Source: Syngnathus acus (taxonomy: Eukaryota; Chordata; Actinopteri; Syngnathiformes; Syngnathidae). Taken from it: a stretch of 64,000 nt of DNA. Positions 51,613-62,625 of this stretch are shown piece after piece; within the stretch, counting starts at the first letter, position 1; every line of letters begins with the position of its first letter. Where the stretch lies: the NCBI RefSeq assembly GCF_901709675.1, contig NC_051094.1, positions 7,434,501 to 7,498,500 on the forward strand, in the 5' to 3' direction. A model generated the notes under the pieces. The model was not told where the DNA came from. It made no database searches and worked only from the letters and a program-made list of their open reading frames with translations. The position numbers and the translations under genes are program-made.

Positions 51613-54600
51613 TCAGGCATAAAGTGGCTGGTAGCCGCTCCTCCGGCTGTTGCTTTTACAGGCAATCACGCACACGCTCAGCATGCCAAAGAACTGCAGA
51701 AATAAAGAATAAAAAATAAATCAACTGGTCACAAATTTGTTAAAAAATATATATAAAAAAACGAGGTAACTATATTATCGTACTCACACTAAAATAAAAA
51801 GTGAGTCTGACAAAATTGCTATTTTTTGCTCTTAAGTGAAACAATTGGGATATGCGGAAAACTCATGGAATTGGATATCGTCAGATCAGAATCAGGCCTT
51901 TTCCAAATGTGGCTAAAAATATGATGTTAGAGCGGATGGGATACTCCCCAAGAAAATGAAATCTTCAAAATAGTCTGCATAATTAATAAGTACAGATAGC
52001 GGCAAGAGTAAAGTGAAGGTCACTTGGACATCCAGTGTGAATTGTACCAGTGTCGCATTTTGCTTACCTTGATGATGGCGAAGCCCAGAATGACCAGCAT
52101 GGCATACTTCAGCATGTCCTGCATCAGGTGCTCCAGCTTGGCTTCACAACCCTGAAAGCACACAAGCCCCTGACAGTGAGACCTGCTTCATCTCAACATT
52201 TGCGCGCAAATCAATGCTGTCCGGCAATCTTAGTTCACCTCTAAGTTGAGCAGATTTAACTGGTCCAATCTGCCAGTGCACGGTGTGCTGACATTTTTGC
52301 AGCAGGACTCGGGCACTGTGCTGTTGTGGCTCTGGTACCAAGTCGTGTTGAACCAGCTGGTGTAGTTCCTCACGCCACAGCACTGCAACTACACAAGGAA
52401 TAGAATTTTGGCGGAAAAAAAGATTAACCTCACAACTGCATTAAAACACATGACCTGTTAGACACGAGTCAAACAAAAGAGGAACAGAAAATCGAAAGAA
52501 CGTTGGAGGTGCCAAGTGTCCACTACCAACCTTAGTCTGCAGCAAGTCCACAGTTTTGGTCTCCGGGTTCTCGCCGTCATACTTTGCAAAGACGCTGTTC
52601 ATGGAGTTCTCCAAATCTCCGTTTACCTGCACACACATGTGGGAAACATACTCAACATATGAAGGACTGAGTAGCAATTTTGCAGTACGGGCAAGTGCGG
52701 TGGTGATCCCCAGCAGATGTCACTGTAGTGAAGTAGTAATTCAATTGTGAAATTTATAATGACAAACAAATGTGTTCCATTCATTATTGTAATTGCTAAA
52801 TTGGACGTTTGGCCCGACGCCAGCGATAATAGGCTTGCGTCATAGAACAATTCCTACTCATGATGGCTGGCTGGGTGGATATTCTACTCATCTTGTGAGG
52901 GCAATTGTGTATTTTTGTCAAACATATTGTTGAAGACTCACTTTGCCTTGGTAGATGAAGCTCAGCACCAACACAGCAACCTCGGCCGCAAACATCACCA
53001 TGATGATCAGAAAGAACTGCATGAAACAAGACAAATGGCAATTCAGATTCGAATTACGGTGAAGTAGCATCGCTGTATTTTTTGAGGTTGGCCACTCACA
53101 CAGCTCAGGCCCACTTTGGACTCTCGCATGGTGGCGCAGCATCCCAGCAGGCCAAAGATGAACATGACCACACTGATGCCGATGATGACCACGGCCGGGA
53201 TGACAGTGTACTTGTTCTGGATGAAGTTCTCAAAGGTGCCATAGCTGCTCAATACCTGGGAGCCAACGTAGGCTAAGCCGGCACCTGCAGCCTATAAAAC
53301 AGCAACACATTTACGATTGAAAAATGTGTGGGTTTTGTTTCTTGGTCTCCCTAGTTAATGTCTGCTTGAATAGTTTTTTATTTCTCTCGCTTCAAACAAA
53401 TCCTGAGTTGTTTACCACATCTAGATGTAAATAATATGAAAGCTAAAATTGTTTTTTTTGGTCTTTTTATCGTTTGATCTGAACGTCTAATATCTGCATG
53501 CAACAAAAACAAAGAAAGAAATTGACCTTGCCGTTCCAATACTTTTGGAGAGAACCATACATTGAACAATTCTATCATTGTCAAATAAAATGTATTCTTT
53601 AGTGAGTTTAAATGATTTAAAGTGATTTGGGGATGATACTATAGCGATGGTTTGATTGTTCGGTTGATTATTGGAATTATAAAATGGGGGGGGGGGGGGG
53701 GGCTGGCGGGCTCCATTTTTCAGGTCCTCATTCCCGGCTGATAGTGAAAGTCAACTGTGTTTGTACAAGCAGCTAAAAGGTCCATCTAACCTAACTTGAA
53801 CTACAGCATGTCAAGTGTGGTCATTAACTTATCTGCAACACAATGGCAACAAATAATCTGGTGCAAGCGACACAAACAAGTTTGTTCTTGATAGCTCCTG
53901 TGAACTCATGTGAGTTTGTCCAGAAACAAGCCCTTTAAGCGCATACCGTCATCGTGACTCGCCTTTTGTTTCATTTGGAAACATGTGACTGACTTTCCAA
54001 GCTATCAAATGTGTTCTGTTAATCCATTATAAAGATGCATCACTGTGACCTATTTATTCATTATCAGCATACTTTAATTCCCTTTTCACCTTTGACCAGC
54101 CTTTATCAGTAAAGAAGAAAAAAAAACAAAAAACATAATTTTTATGCCTTTCGGGGTTGTTTTTTTGGAAGCAGGCGATCACCTATCTTTCCACTGGCCC
54201 ACATGACTCATGTCTGTTAATCACCCCACAGTCACGGGACAGCAGTGGGCTTGCTCACCCCACCCCAGGCTCACCCCGTAATCTCTCCGAGAAAGTCTGA
54301 TCTTATGCCCATGAAACGAGGCAGCAAAGAGGCTTTGTGTGCGTGTGCGTAAGAAAGTAAAGAGGCAACCACACTCCAGTGCTCTATGGAATGTGGCCAA
54401 ATCCATCAGTATCTTACGTGGGAGAATAATATAAATATACTTTCCTTTTATCATCTTTATTTCATGTTCAAATAATCTATTTTCTTCAAATATTTCAATG
54501 GGGTGGGGTACTCTATGAATGCAAACGTTTTTCATTGTGGTCGCTTTTGTTTACTTTGTCTCATAGCTGCGTAGACAACTCTGACAGATATCTGTATCAT

Positions 54601-55538
54601 CAGTATGCTGTAATTTGTCCAAATATCTTGTTCCTTTTTGCGATCCAAGTCCTTCTGTGTATAACGGCAGGTCTGTCGTACATTCTGATGCACTTTTTAT
54701 CCATTACAAAATCTATTGAATTAGCTCTTGTTTTTGTATGTATTCAGCGCAAGCCCCAAGATGACAGCCAGCCAAATGATAACGTGCAGTGAAAACCCTG
54801 TTGCTCAACCATAGTGGCTTGTTAACAAAAAAATTAATTTTGCAATAATTCAATGTTATTATGACTTAGAATCTAACTCTTTTACCAACAATTTTGGAAG
54901 GTGATGCTCATGATTTGATTTTGTGGGCCACATAAAATTGCCCCCGGGCCTCGGGTTTGATACCTTCCTCCAAGTTATTTTCGTTGTTAATGAATGATTG
55001 GGGGGGATTTCTTGAAAATATATCAAGAATGAGGAAACAGGGATAAAAACGAAGAGCGAGATTGTATAAAAGAACTGTTTGCTACAGCTGTTTTTCTGCG
55101 TCATCACGCGGTGTTGCAATCGGAACGCATTTATCAGATCAAATAAACGCTAAATGTTTACATAATACAAAATAGCGCATTGCTACCAGCGAAAGCGACG
55201 AATGACATAATCTGAAGTAACCAGATTAAACGTAAACATCAAAGTGACCTAAATGTGACAACGTCAACATTTGATTGGTGGTGTAATATTTAGAAACTTT
55301 TCAACACCATTTTAGAAAAAAAACAATAAATGTTGACTTTTATGTACTTCCGTAAAATCTGACAAACAATAAGAATCATGTTTAACGTTCAACTAGCTTA
55401 AGGGGTCCAGCTGTGGTTCCGAATATCCCGGAGACGCCATTTGATATTATAAAAGATTTAACAAAAAGTTTCTCTTACCCAGAACACCAGACTGAGGAAG
55501 AGCAGTACCGTCTTGGACGTGATGATGCCGCAATCCAT
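51613..55538 (-). CDS. tspan36: Tetraspanin of the TSPAN3/TSPAN36 group
   Basis: Seven exons on the minus strand: 55479-55538, 53100-53291, 52942-53016, 52531-52626, 52239-52388, 52068-52151 and 51613-51693. They give 245 aa, with all introns in phase 0 and GT-AG. The protein has four membrane segments (about residues 10-30, 53-75, 84-104 and 206-230). The large extracellular loop has the family CCG motif at 144-146, PESCC at 167-171 and EGCEAK. It also has four N-glycosylation sequons (NYT, NTT, NST, NVS). The short N-terminus MDCGIITSKTVLLFLSL and GLLGCCATMRES fit the TSPAN3-like branch. The fish-specific tspan36 is my best assignment from memory; tspan3 copies start MGQCG and fit less well. 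Tetraspanins organise membrane protein assemblies. The C-terminal YQPL resembles a tyrosine sorting signal. Confidence 0.85.
54900..54965 (-). mobile_element. hAT-like MITE end fragment in tspan intron 1
   Basis: The reverse complement carries 'tatcaaacccgaggcccggg' and 'ttttatgtggcccac', the same family end as at 10913-11234. Confidence 0.55.
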
Positions 55539-56065
55539 GCCGTCAAGGTGTTTGTTGGAAGACTGAAGTGAAACCAGTCCGGTAGGAGATTTCGACGTCG
55601 GTCCGCTTTGATCACGAGGGTTCCAGGCAGTGTGACGTCGCTCGGTCACATGGTCCGGAAGTTGGTTCGGATGCAAGTCTGTTGCAACACTTCCTGGTTC
55701 TTTGACAGAGAACAATGATCTAGAATCTGTGTTCTAATCACATTTAAGTCAGTAATTGTACATTCGTCTGACCACGTAGGTTTGTTTACCACTCAGTGAC
55801 AGTGTGAATGTGAATTAGGGCTGTACATATTGGGGGGAAAACATTTGTTGCTCATTGCAATATCTAAATTGCTGTAATATTTAACGAGCACCGAATGATA
55901 TTTTTATTATTTATTTAATTACTTTTTTTTTTTTTTCATTGGGCAAAATAAGCATTCTTAAAAAGATATGTCAGTGAGACCCTAACGTGCCCAAAGAAGG
56001 CCCAAGGTGCTGTTCTAAAAATAGCTGACCAGACATTTTCCATAATTGTTTATGAATGGACTGTG
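55539..56065. other. tspan upstream region
   Basis: GC-moderate sequence upstream of the tetraspanin start on the minus strand. No TATA box or separate gene is evident. Confidence 0.4.
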
Positions 56066-56395
56066 TTGGCCGGCACGGCATGCACTGGTCAACATGTCCA
56101 CCTCACAGTTCAGAGGTTCAGGGTTCAATTGTGGCTCCAGCCTTCCTGTGTGGAGTTTGCATGTTCTCCCTGTGCCTGCATGGGTTTTCTCCGGGTACGC
56201 CAGTTTCCGCCCACATTCCAAAGACATGCATGGGCCGATTAAACACTCCAAATTTCCCGTAGGAGTGACTTTGAATGGTTGTTTGTCTATATGTGCCCTG
56301 CAATTGGCTGCGACAAGTTCTGGCCTACTACCCAAAGTCAGCTGAGAACATGCCCACGATCCTCGTGAGAAGCAGTTCGGAAGATGAATGAACTG
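56066..56395 (+). mobile_element. SINE family B, nearly complete
   Basis: Head 'ccggcacggcatgcactgg' with 'ggttcagggttcaattg', then 'gtgtggagtttgcatgttc', 'tgcatgggttttctccggg', 'ctgcaattggctgcgac' and 'agtcagctgagaacatgcc'. It parallels 22616-22960 throughout. Confidence 0.75.
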
Positions 56396-57222
56396 TGTTG
56401 ACTGTGTCTCACTTGAATGTATTTTCCCTCATGGAACGTCTTTTCAACTTACATCACAAATTCAAACTACAGCTAAAGAGAATTGGATATAATCTGTCTT
56501 GGTTAAATGACTATTAAAATTCATGGGCTTTTGCCACCAATAAAGTTGTCTAAGACTAAGTGTATTTTATTTCATTTATATTTCTGTGAGAACTACCAAT
56601 CAGAGACTCACATTTTCTATGTGGACTATTTGGCCATTCAGCCCCAACAGCAAAGAAATTATGGTATGAAAATCCTACTGGACACATGTTTCCCCAAAAA
56701 CAACTTCCTGTATCAAAACCAAGTTTAGTAATAACACATTTTAGGCCTTACCTATCCCAAATAGCAAGGTGAAAACAGAAAGGGCCTCAAGATGTTCATT
56801 AGGCAATCAAGTGGCCATTAGAAATGACACGTTGATGTAATATTCCTCCCTCTCGACGAACCAATATAAATATTGCCCCACAATCATGACTTGAAGGCTA
56901 TGCTGGGTGAAGATCATCATTCAATTAATAATTATAAGAGCTGCAATGTTGGCGCAGATTTGAATCGGCTAACAGCATTAATTTATGATAGAACATACCT
57001 GCAGGTGTGATCATACTAATAAATAAGGATTAAAAAAGCCGAGTCGCTGCGCAGCAGTCAAATTCCTCCACAATAAAGTCTTTTAAACAATCCTTGGTTC
57101 ACTTTGCGGAAGACACCCTGCACTCAGACATCTCTAAATTAAAGAAAAATCCCGCCTTGGCCCAAAAATAGGAGTCTTATTACCGTGGTCGCCGTTTGTA
57201 ATAAGGAGCGCAAGAGTTTGGA
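56396..57222. other. Upstream of the first linker-histone-like gene
   Basis: AT-rich. A TATA-like 'ccaatataaatattg' lies at about 56860-56875 but is over 500 bp from the start codon and may be irrelevant. No exon is seen. Confidence 0.4.
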
Positions 57223-57255
57223 TGACGTCACGCGTAATCGCTCATCACCACTTTG
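57223..57255 (+). promoter_or_regulatory. CRE and shared promoter block of linker-histone-like gene 1
   Basis: A perfect CRE (TGACGTCA, 57223-57230) is followed by GTAATCG.CTCATCA..ACTTTG (57234-57255). The latter matches blocks upstream of genes 2 and 3. The CRE is 192 bp before the start codon. Confidence 0.6.
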
Positions 57256-57422
57256 TCTGAAAGGCTCTCATCTCTCTAAAGTGCACAAATTACTGAGATC
57301 CCAAAACCGATAAATATCAGGAGGAATTGCTTTCCTGGCGCAATCGGCTCTTCAGCCACTGTAGCTACAACCAGGTAGCCCATCTGGAAGGTCCACAGAA
57401 TACCGCTGGTCCGGAACCGGCA

Positions 57423-58103
57423 ATGACACCGAAAACGCAATCCAGGAAAAGTGGGGGTGAGGTTTCCAACCTCATCCTAAATGCACTATCCTACGGCGGT
57501 TCGTCTGGCGTAACCCTGGCCGGTCTCAGGAGAGTCCTGAAGGCCAACGGCTACGATGTGGCGCAAAACAGAGCCCAAATCCGACTGGCCGTCCGCAGAC
57601 TGATGGCCAGGAAGTACGTCGTGCGCACCAGGGGACGTCGCTTAAGGATCAACCCATACGGCCCTCGCAGGCGCAGGGGGGTTCGCATGAGGCGAAGGCG
57701 GGGGAGAAGGCGGCGGCCAAGGCGCAGGACTAGAGGCAGAAGGAGGAGACCTTCCAGGAGAAGGCGAAGGAGGGGAACACCCCGCCGCAGGAGAAGCAGG
57801 AGAAGGTTGAGAAGGAGAAGGTCGACCTCCGGTAGGAGGAGAAGGAGGAGGAGATCTGTGAGAAGGAGGAGGAGATCAGTGAGAAGGAGGAGGAGGTCTT
57901 TGAGGAGAAGGAGGAGGTCTCGCAGGAGGAGGTCCGTGAGGAGGAGGAGAAGGAGAGTCGGGAGAAGGAGGAGGAGGAGAAGGTACCCAAGGAGGAGGCA
58001 GCGGAGGAGAGTCAGGAGGGTCCGCAGGCTCAGAAGGATCAGAAGAGTCAGGAGGTACCGACGCAGAAGACCCATACGCAGAAGGAGAAGGAGCAGGCGC
58101 TAG
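57423..58103 (+). CDS. Protamine-like linker histone 1 (H1 winged helix plus poly-Arg tail)
   Basis: A single exon encoding 226 aa. Residues 14-78 form an H1/H5 winged-helix domain (VSNLILNALSYGGSSGVTLA, LRRVLKANGYDVAQNR, QIRLAVRRLMARKYVV). The rest is nearly pure arginine, broken by Ser, Val, Gly, Thr and Pro. The tail includes a 21-bp tandem repeat encoding RSVRRRR-type heptads (about 57855-57945). Tail Arg codons are mostly AGG and AGA, while the globular domain also uses CGN. By family, such proteins bind linker DNA and compact sperm chromatin in place of, or with, somatic H1 and protamines. Testis expression is inferred. The first ATG is at 57423; an in-frame TTG at 57327 is not a eukaryotic start. 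RRxS sites suit basophilic or SR-type kinases. Confidence 0.85.
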   Translation: MTPKTQSRKSGGEVSNLILNALSYGGSSGVTLAGLRRVLKANGYDVAQNRAQIRLAVRRLMARKYVVRTRGRRLRINPYGPRRRRGVRMRRRRGRRRRPRRRTRGRRRRPSRRRRRRGTPRRRRSRRRLRRRRSTSGRRRRRRRSVRRRRRSVRRRRRSLRRRRRSRRRRSVRRRRRRVGRRRRRRRYPRRRQRRRVRRVRRLRRIRRVRRYRRRRPIRRRRRSRR

Positions 58104-58224
58104 TGGCAGCCCATCATGATACGAACTTCAGTTTTCACCAAGTATTCTTCTAGACTTCTGTTTATCACATAATGGACCTTTTCACTTTGCATGCCACTCT
58201 GTTTAAATACTATTACTGTGTGAA

Positions 58225-58230
58225 AATAAA
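58225..58230 (+). terminator. Polyadenylation signal, linker-histone-like gene 1
   Basis: AATAAA 122 bp after the stop, in 'tgtgtgaaaataaaacc', resembling the ends of genes 2 and 3. No replication-type histone stem-loop was seen, so the mRNA should be polyadenylated. Confidence 0.75.
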
Positions 58231-59089
58231 ACCTTCATAAGCATCTGCTTGGATCTCATTGAAGCTTTACAACCACAGGTTCATTTCTTTGCACAATGGA
58301 AGATGCAAAAATTTACAATTTTACAAAAGGGCGTTCAGTAAACTGCTACAACTCTAAAAATCATATACATGTAATCTCGTCATACAGGAAAGCATTTCTT
58401 CCGCATTTCTTTGTTCTGGCTATTTCAAAAAAGAATCATTTGAAATTCTAAATCGTACTACCATCTGTAGCAATTGGTGTGAAATAAGGTACAGAATTAG
58501 AGAACTCCCTCTTGCAAGAAATTAATATGCACTAGTTTTTGTGGTTATATAAAAATCAATTTATGACATCTTTACTGAGCAGATGCTGCTTTCAGTTAAT
58601 ACAGCATAAAAAAAAATCCAGCAAAAATGTTTGCTTGAAAAATTAGCTAGCATGCAGTCCTCTCACACATTTTACATTGAAGCAAGAACAATGTCGTTGA
58701 CATGTGAATAGATCCCGATTTATATTAGCAAATGAGTAGTTAAAAGCTGCCAGGGATTAGGTAAAAAAATAAAGAAAATAAACAATATTGGGCCCCATCA
58801 ATTTCCTCAAACTGAAACTGCAGTAAAATCAACATTGCTTTTCTGCCCATACTGCCTGTTAGTCCAATAGTGTGGAATAAAGGGACCAAGGAAGACCATC
58901 CTTCCATACAATTAAACAAAAAATTGATGGATAATGATCAACCTAAAAATATTAAAACATTTAAACCTGTTATAAACTGTTAGAAAAGAGCCCCAAAATA
59001 TGTTCTATTTATTTTTAAAAAGGGACATGTGTGTTAATCAACAATTCTTATGAAAAGTAAATATACCCAATTTCACTAAAAGTTTATTT
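58231..59089. other. Intergenic between linker-histone-like genes 1 and 2
   Basis: AT-rich sequence with short frames. No gene or clear repeat recognised. Confidence 0.45.
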
Positions 59090-59372
59090 TCATCAGTAGT
59101 TTCTGCCAGATGTTAATAATAATTGTAATCCCCCTAATTTATTCATTATTGCACTATTTTTTTATCTAATATTTTTTTATCTCCACTGTATATTGTGTAT
59201 TGTGTACATACTGTCCATATTTTTTAAATTATATATATCTTACTTTTTTGAATCTTTTACCCCCTTCCCCGCATGCGTGTGTGCGTGTATGTTAAGTGTA
59301 CTGCTGCTTACAAAGGAGTTTCCCCATTGAGGGAATAATAAAGGAGTATCTTATCTTATCTTATCTTATATT
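59090..59372 (+). mobile_element. Retroposon 3' end with (CTTAT)n tail
   Basis: The end 'gtttccccattgagggaata' followed by 'ataaaggagtatcttatct' and CTTAT repeats (59346-59370) is the form of a fish LINE 3' UTR (L2/Rex1-like). Only the 3' part is present. Confidence 0.55.
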
Positions 59373-59935
59373 GCCAATTGTATTTTGTTGCATTATATTT
59401 CATTGTAGTCTTTCTATTATTTCTCTTTTCTATTCTTTTCCTATTTTATTAGTTTATATTTGTATTCATATGCTATTTTCTATTTCTGTTCAAGTTGTAA
59501 TTTATTTCTTTTGTTAGTTATATTTTTGTAATTTCTATTGTCTATTCAATCTTTTTAATGTATTATTTTGTCTATTGTATTCATATTGTAAAGCTAGGCC
59601 TGTTGTTTTTAATTTGTTAGTGTCAATTATTTTTGATTGTATTATTTTATTGTTTACACTGCATTTAATTTGTATTGCCCATTCCATTTCTCTCATGTGT
59701 ATCATGTTATTGTCTACATTATGTTGTATTGGTTATGATGTATTACTTATATTGTCTAATCTATATATTTCATTTATAGTCTATTCTATTGCCAACTGTA
59801 TTTCTATATTTTATTATGAGGTGTATTTCTATTTTTTTCCAGTGTTTGTTACATTGTATCATATTGTAAAATGTTCAATCCTTAATTGTTTATTCTATTT
59901 CTATTGTCGTTTTCTAGAAACACACAAATACATTA
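59373..59935. repeat. T/A-rich low-complexity tract
   Basis: More than 500 bp built from variants of TCTATTGTATT, with very few runs of G or C on the plus strand. It directly follows the (CTTAT)n tail and may be a decayed expansion of it. Open frames within are not genes. Confidence 0.6.
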
Positions 59936-60140
59936 TTTTTGCAGAATTTTATTATGAAATACAAAAGTAAACATGTGCTAAATCATTACAAACCACATTA
60001 TAATCACTTTGCTGTGCAGAGAAGGCAGAGAGAGGGACGCTCAAGTGACATTGACTACGGTTATATATCAGACATTTTACAGACCTGTGTCGTAACTATG
60101 ATGACATGGGTGCGAATGACACAGGACCACTGACCTGTAT

Positions 60141-60161
60141 GTAAATACGCATCACGCTTTG
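60141..60161 (+). promoter_or_regulatory. Shared promoter block of linker-histone-like gene 2
   Basis: GTAAATACGCATCACGCTTTG, nearly the block at 62605-62625. It lies 300 bp before the start codon. Downstream, 'aacgtacagag' is also shared with gene 3. There is no perfect CRE here. Confidence 0.55.
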
Positions 60162-60440
60162 ACCCCAAGGCTTGAATGTCTCTAAAACCCCAACGTACAG
60201 AGGGGTCAACTCTCAGCTGAAAACCATGAACCGTCTCTTTTTCAAATCCATTCGACTGTTTATACGTTCAATCTAAAGCAGGTCTTACCTGTAGAAATTT
60301 GAGAGGTGAGGTATGGTCTCGGGTATCACCCTCCGAGGTACCCATGAAGACCTGATGAAGCCTCAACACATTGTTACAAGCAAAGAACTATCAGTCAGAC
60401 TCACCGCCTCAACCCAAAATCCGAGGGCTGCTGAGGCACC

Positions 60441-61226
60441 ATGTCTCCTGAACCCAAATCCCCGGGGAGGAAATCCGTCAGGCCAGGGGTGGTGTCCAAC
60501 CTCATTCTGAAGGCCATCTCCTCCTACGGGGATTCAGGAGGCATGACCCTAGTGGGCCTCAAGAAGGTTCTTAAAGCCAACGGCTACAACGTGGCGCACA
60601 GCAAAAGCGAGATCCGCCTGGTGCTGCGCAAGCTAGTGGCCGGAAAGCACATTGTGCATGCGAGGGGGGCGGGTGGACGAGGAGTCTTCCGGATCAATCG
60701 CTACAGGAGGAGAAGCGTAAGGAGGAGGAGGATTAGCGGCGGTAGAAGGAGGAGCCGAAGGAGCAGGAGTAGCAGGAGGAGGAGAAGGACGAGCAGGGTT
60801 GGAGGAAACAGGAGGAGGAGAAGGCGAGCTGGAAGGAGACGGAGACGACGATACGGGAGGAGGAGAAGGAGAAGGGGCACACGCAGGAGGAGACGCAGAA
60901 GGCCCACCTACAGGAGAAGGAGGAGGAGAACATCAATCCGGAGGCGAAGGAGAAGAATGTCAGTCAGGAGAAGGAGGAGGCTTTCTATGAGGAGAAGGAG
61001 GAGACGGAGGACATCAGGGAGGAGGAGAAGGAGGACCTCCATAAGGAGGGGCAGGAGACGGAGGAGACTGAGGCTGTCTGTGCGGAGGAGGAGGAGAAGG
61101 AGGAGGAGGATATCCGTGAGAAGGAGGTCAGTAAGAAGGAGGAGAAGGGCCCCGCGGAGAACCAGGAGGAGGACCCAACGCAGGTCCGTCAGGAGGGGCC
61201 GCAGGAGAAGGAAGAGTACAAACTAA
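60441..61226 (+). CDS. Protamine-like linker histone 2 (H1 winged helix plus poly-Arg tail)
   Basis: A single exon encoding 261 aa. Residues 18-87 are an H1 winged helix (VVSNLILKAISSYGDSGGMT, LKKVLKANGYNVAHSKSEIR). The tail (from about 60705) is arginine with interspersed Ser/Thr-Val/Ile-Arg units (SVRRR, TSIRRR, LSMRRR) at irregular spacing, giving many RRxS/T candidate phosphosites. The N-terminus MSPEPKSPGRKS has two SP/SPxR kinase-type sites, as in H1 tails. The coding strand is almost pure purine in the tail. The likely role is sperm chromatin packing, inferred from architecture and from its paralogues on both sides. Length differs from gene 1 mainly in the tail. Confidence 0.85.
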   Translation: MSPEPKSPGRKSVRPGVVSNLILKAISSYGDSGGMTLVGLKKVLKANGYNVAHSKSEIRLVLRKLVAGKHIVHARGAGGRGVFRINRYRRRSVRRRRISGGRRRSRRSRSSRRRRRTSRVGGNRRRRRRAGRRRRRRYGRRRRRRGTRRRRRRRPTYRRRRRRTSIRRRRRRMSVRRRRRLSMRRRRRRRTSGRRRRRTSIRRGRRRRRLRLSVRRRRRRRRRISVRRRSVRRRRRAPRRTRRRTQRRSVRRGRRRRKSTN

Positions 61227-61364
61227 AAATCTCTCAGATGATACATGTATACTGTAGATATTTCACATGAACTTGACTCTTCCTCCAGTAACATTTCACC
61301 TCTAAACCTGCTGAGTGTCATCGTATAACATCCTGTCACCTTGTCCCTTATGTAGTGTGTGAAC

Positions 61365-61370
61365 AATAAA
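61365..61370 (+). terminator. Polyadenylation signal, linker-histone-like gene 2
   Basis: AATAAA in 'gtgtgaacaataaaattgg', 139 bp after the stop. Gene 3 has the near-identical 'gttgtgaacaataaaactc'. Confidence 0.8.
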
Positions 61371-62260
61371 ATTGGAAAAATCCAATGTTTGCCTTTTTAT
61401 TTAAAAAATATACACTTGAAGACATTTTAGTCCACGTTCACATGTATGAGCCTTGTATTAACCATTTAGCCTGGTAGCTGTAATACTGTTACCTTGAAAC
61501 AAGGCTGGTATCGGCACCAATACCTGGCATCGGTACTCGCCCATCCCTAAATAGAAGTATAGATCCACCTATTCCAATCATCCATTAGCCTTCTAACACA
61601 ATTAGCAAACATGGATGGTTGCTGGAAATAGGCTTTTATACACCTATGTAAATATTGCAATAAAAAACACGTTTGCAGCTAGAATAGTCACACAGAATAG
61701 TCACAATGTAGAGTATATTCCTGATTAGTTTGAGAAAATACCGATTTTAATTAAGGACATCTCCAAGTGACCCCAAACTGTAGAGTGCCAGTGCCACTTG
61801 TGCCAGTGGTTCTCCAAAGTGCGCTTCTCCTGCCACAAGTGGTTTGCAAGCTCCCTCTACTGGTACATAAAATAATCCTAAATTTAGAGTAAACGTTCAA
61901 ACTTGTGTTTGTTGTTAATGTCTTTAGTACTGTGCATTTGTTAAGTCAGTTTTATCTAACTTAAAAGTAAATGAATGGACGCGATTGAAACCACATTTGA
62001 ATCATGTGCAACTGATGTATTTGAATACAAAGGGACATTTAGACATCGTGAACATTTTAGAGTGTCTTTTTATTGTGGACAAATGCACACCTATCTAATA
62101 ATCATGTTGTCTAATCAGCATCAAGAGGCGTTAACGTTTTCTCCAAATTGTCAACAATGATCATTTGAATAATGATAAACACAATCTGATCTGATCCACA
62201 TGATTGGTCTTGGAGGTTTTAACACGTCGTAATGTACTGAACAAGTGCATGAAATTGTGA
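61371..62260. other. Intergenic between linker-histone-like genes 2 and 3
   Basis: 61500-61550 (ggtatcggcaccaatacctgg) and 61795-61870 (tggttctccaaagtgcgc) look like fragments of common fish interspersed repeats. No gene is seen. Confidence 0.4.
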
Positions 62261-62625
62261 TGACGTCAGCACACCGCTTTTGTGAACGCGTAAGGGAATT
62301 TTTGCAGTTTTAATCTTCAAACAAAATAACATAACCATCGTCTTGTGCGAACACAAGAATAAAAATGGTTGATGTTTGTTTAAATAATAAAAAAAAAAAA
62401 ACGTGTTGCACAAACACGTTTTATTTGAAATTAAGCTTCGCATTGGTCTGCAAATGTGCGCTTCCAGTGGATCACGTGAATTCAAACTTCCATATTCAGT
62501 TGCCTCCCGTGACAACTGATTAATTCGCTGTGGAATGACGTAAGCGTGATGACATTCGCTGAACATTACGACTTGTCAATTCAGACGTCACGGGTGCCAC
62601 TTGCGTAATTACGCATCAGACTTTG
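62261..62625 (+). promoter_or_regulatory. CRE-like sites and shared block of linker-histone-like gene 3
   Basis: A perfect TGACGTCA lies at 62261-62268, with near-CREs TGACGTAA at 62536-62543 and AGACGTCA at 62583-62590. The shared block GTAATTACGCATCAGACTTTG is at 62605-62625, 253 bp before the first ATG. Confidence 0.5.

Noticed and set aside
57327-57422. Upstream extension of linker-histone-like gene 1
   Set aside because: The extension begins with TTG, not ATG, and has no similarity to the paralogues. The ATG at 57423 matches the N-terminal length of the others.
57551-58075. Minus-strand Leu-rich open frame of 174 codons
   Set aside because: It is the complement of the AGG/AGA arginine tail; poly-Leu arises from CCT/TCT-type codons. 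No domain or start context supports it. The similar frames at 63028-63447 and 60701-60907 were rejected for the same reason.
59296-59970. Two open frames in the T/A-rich tract
   Set aside because: The translations are hydrophobic only because the DNA is T-rich. The sequence is low-complexity, following a retroposon tail.
60799-60990. Plus-strand Gly/Glu-rich frame within gene 2
   Set aside because: It is an out-of-frame reading of the purine tract. The H1 domain is continuous with the Arg frame, not this one.
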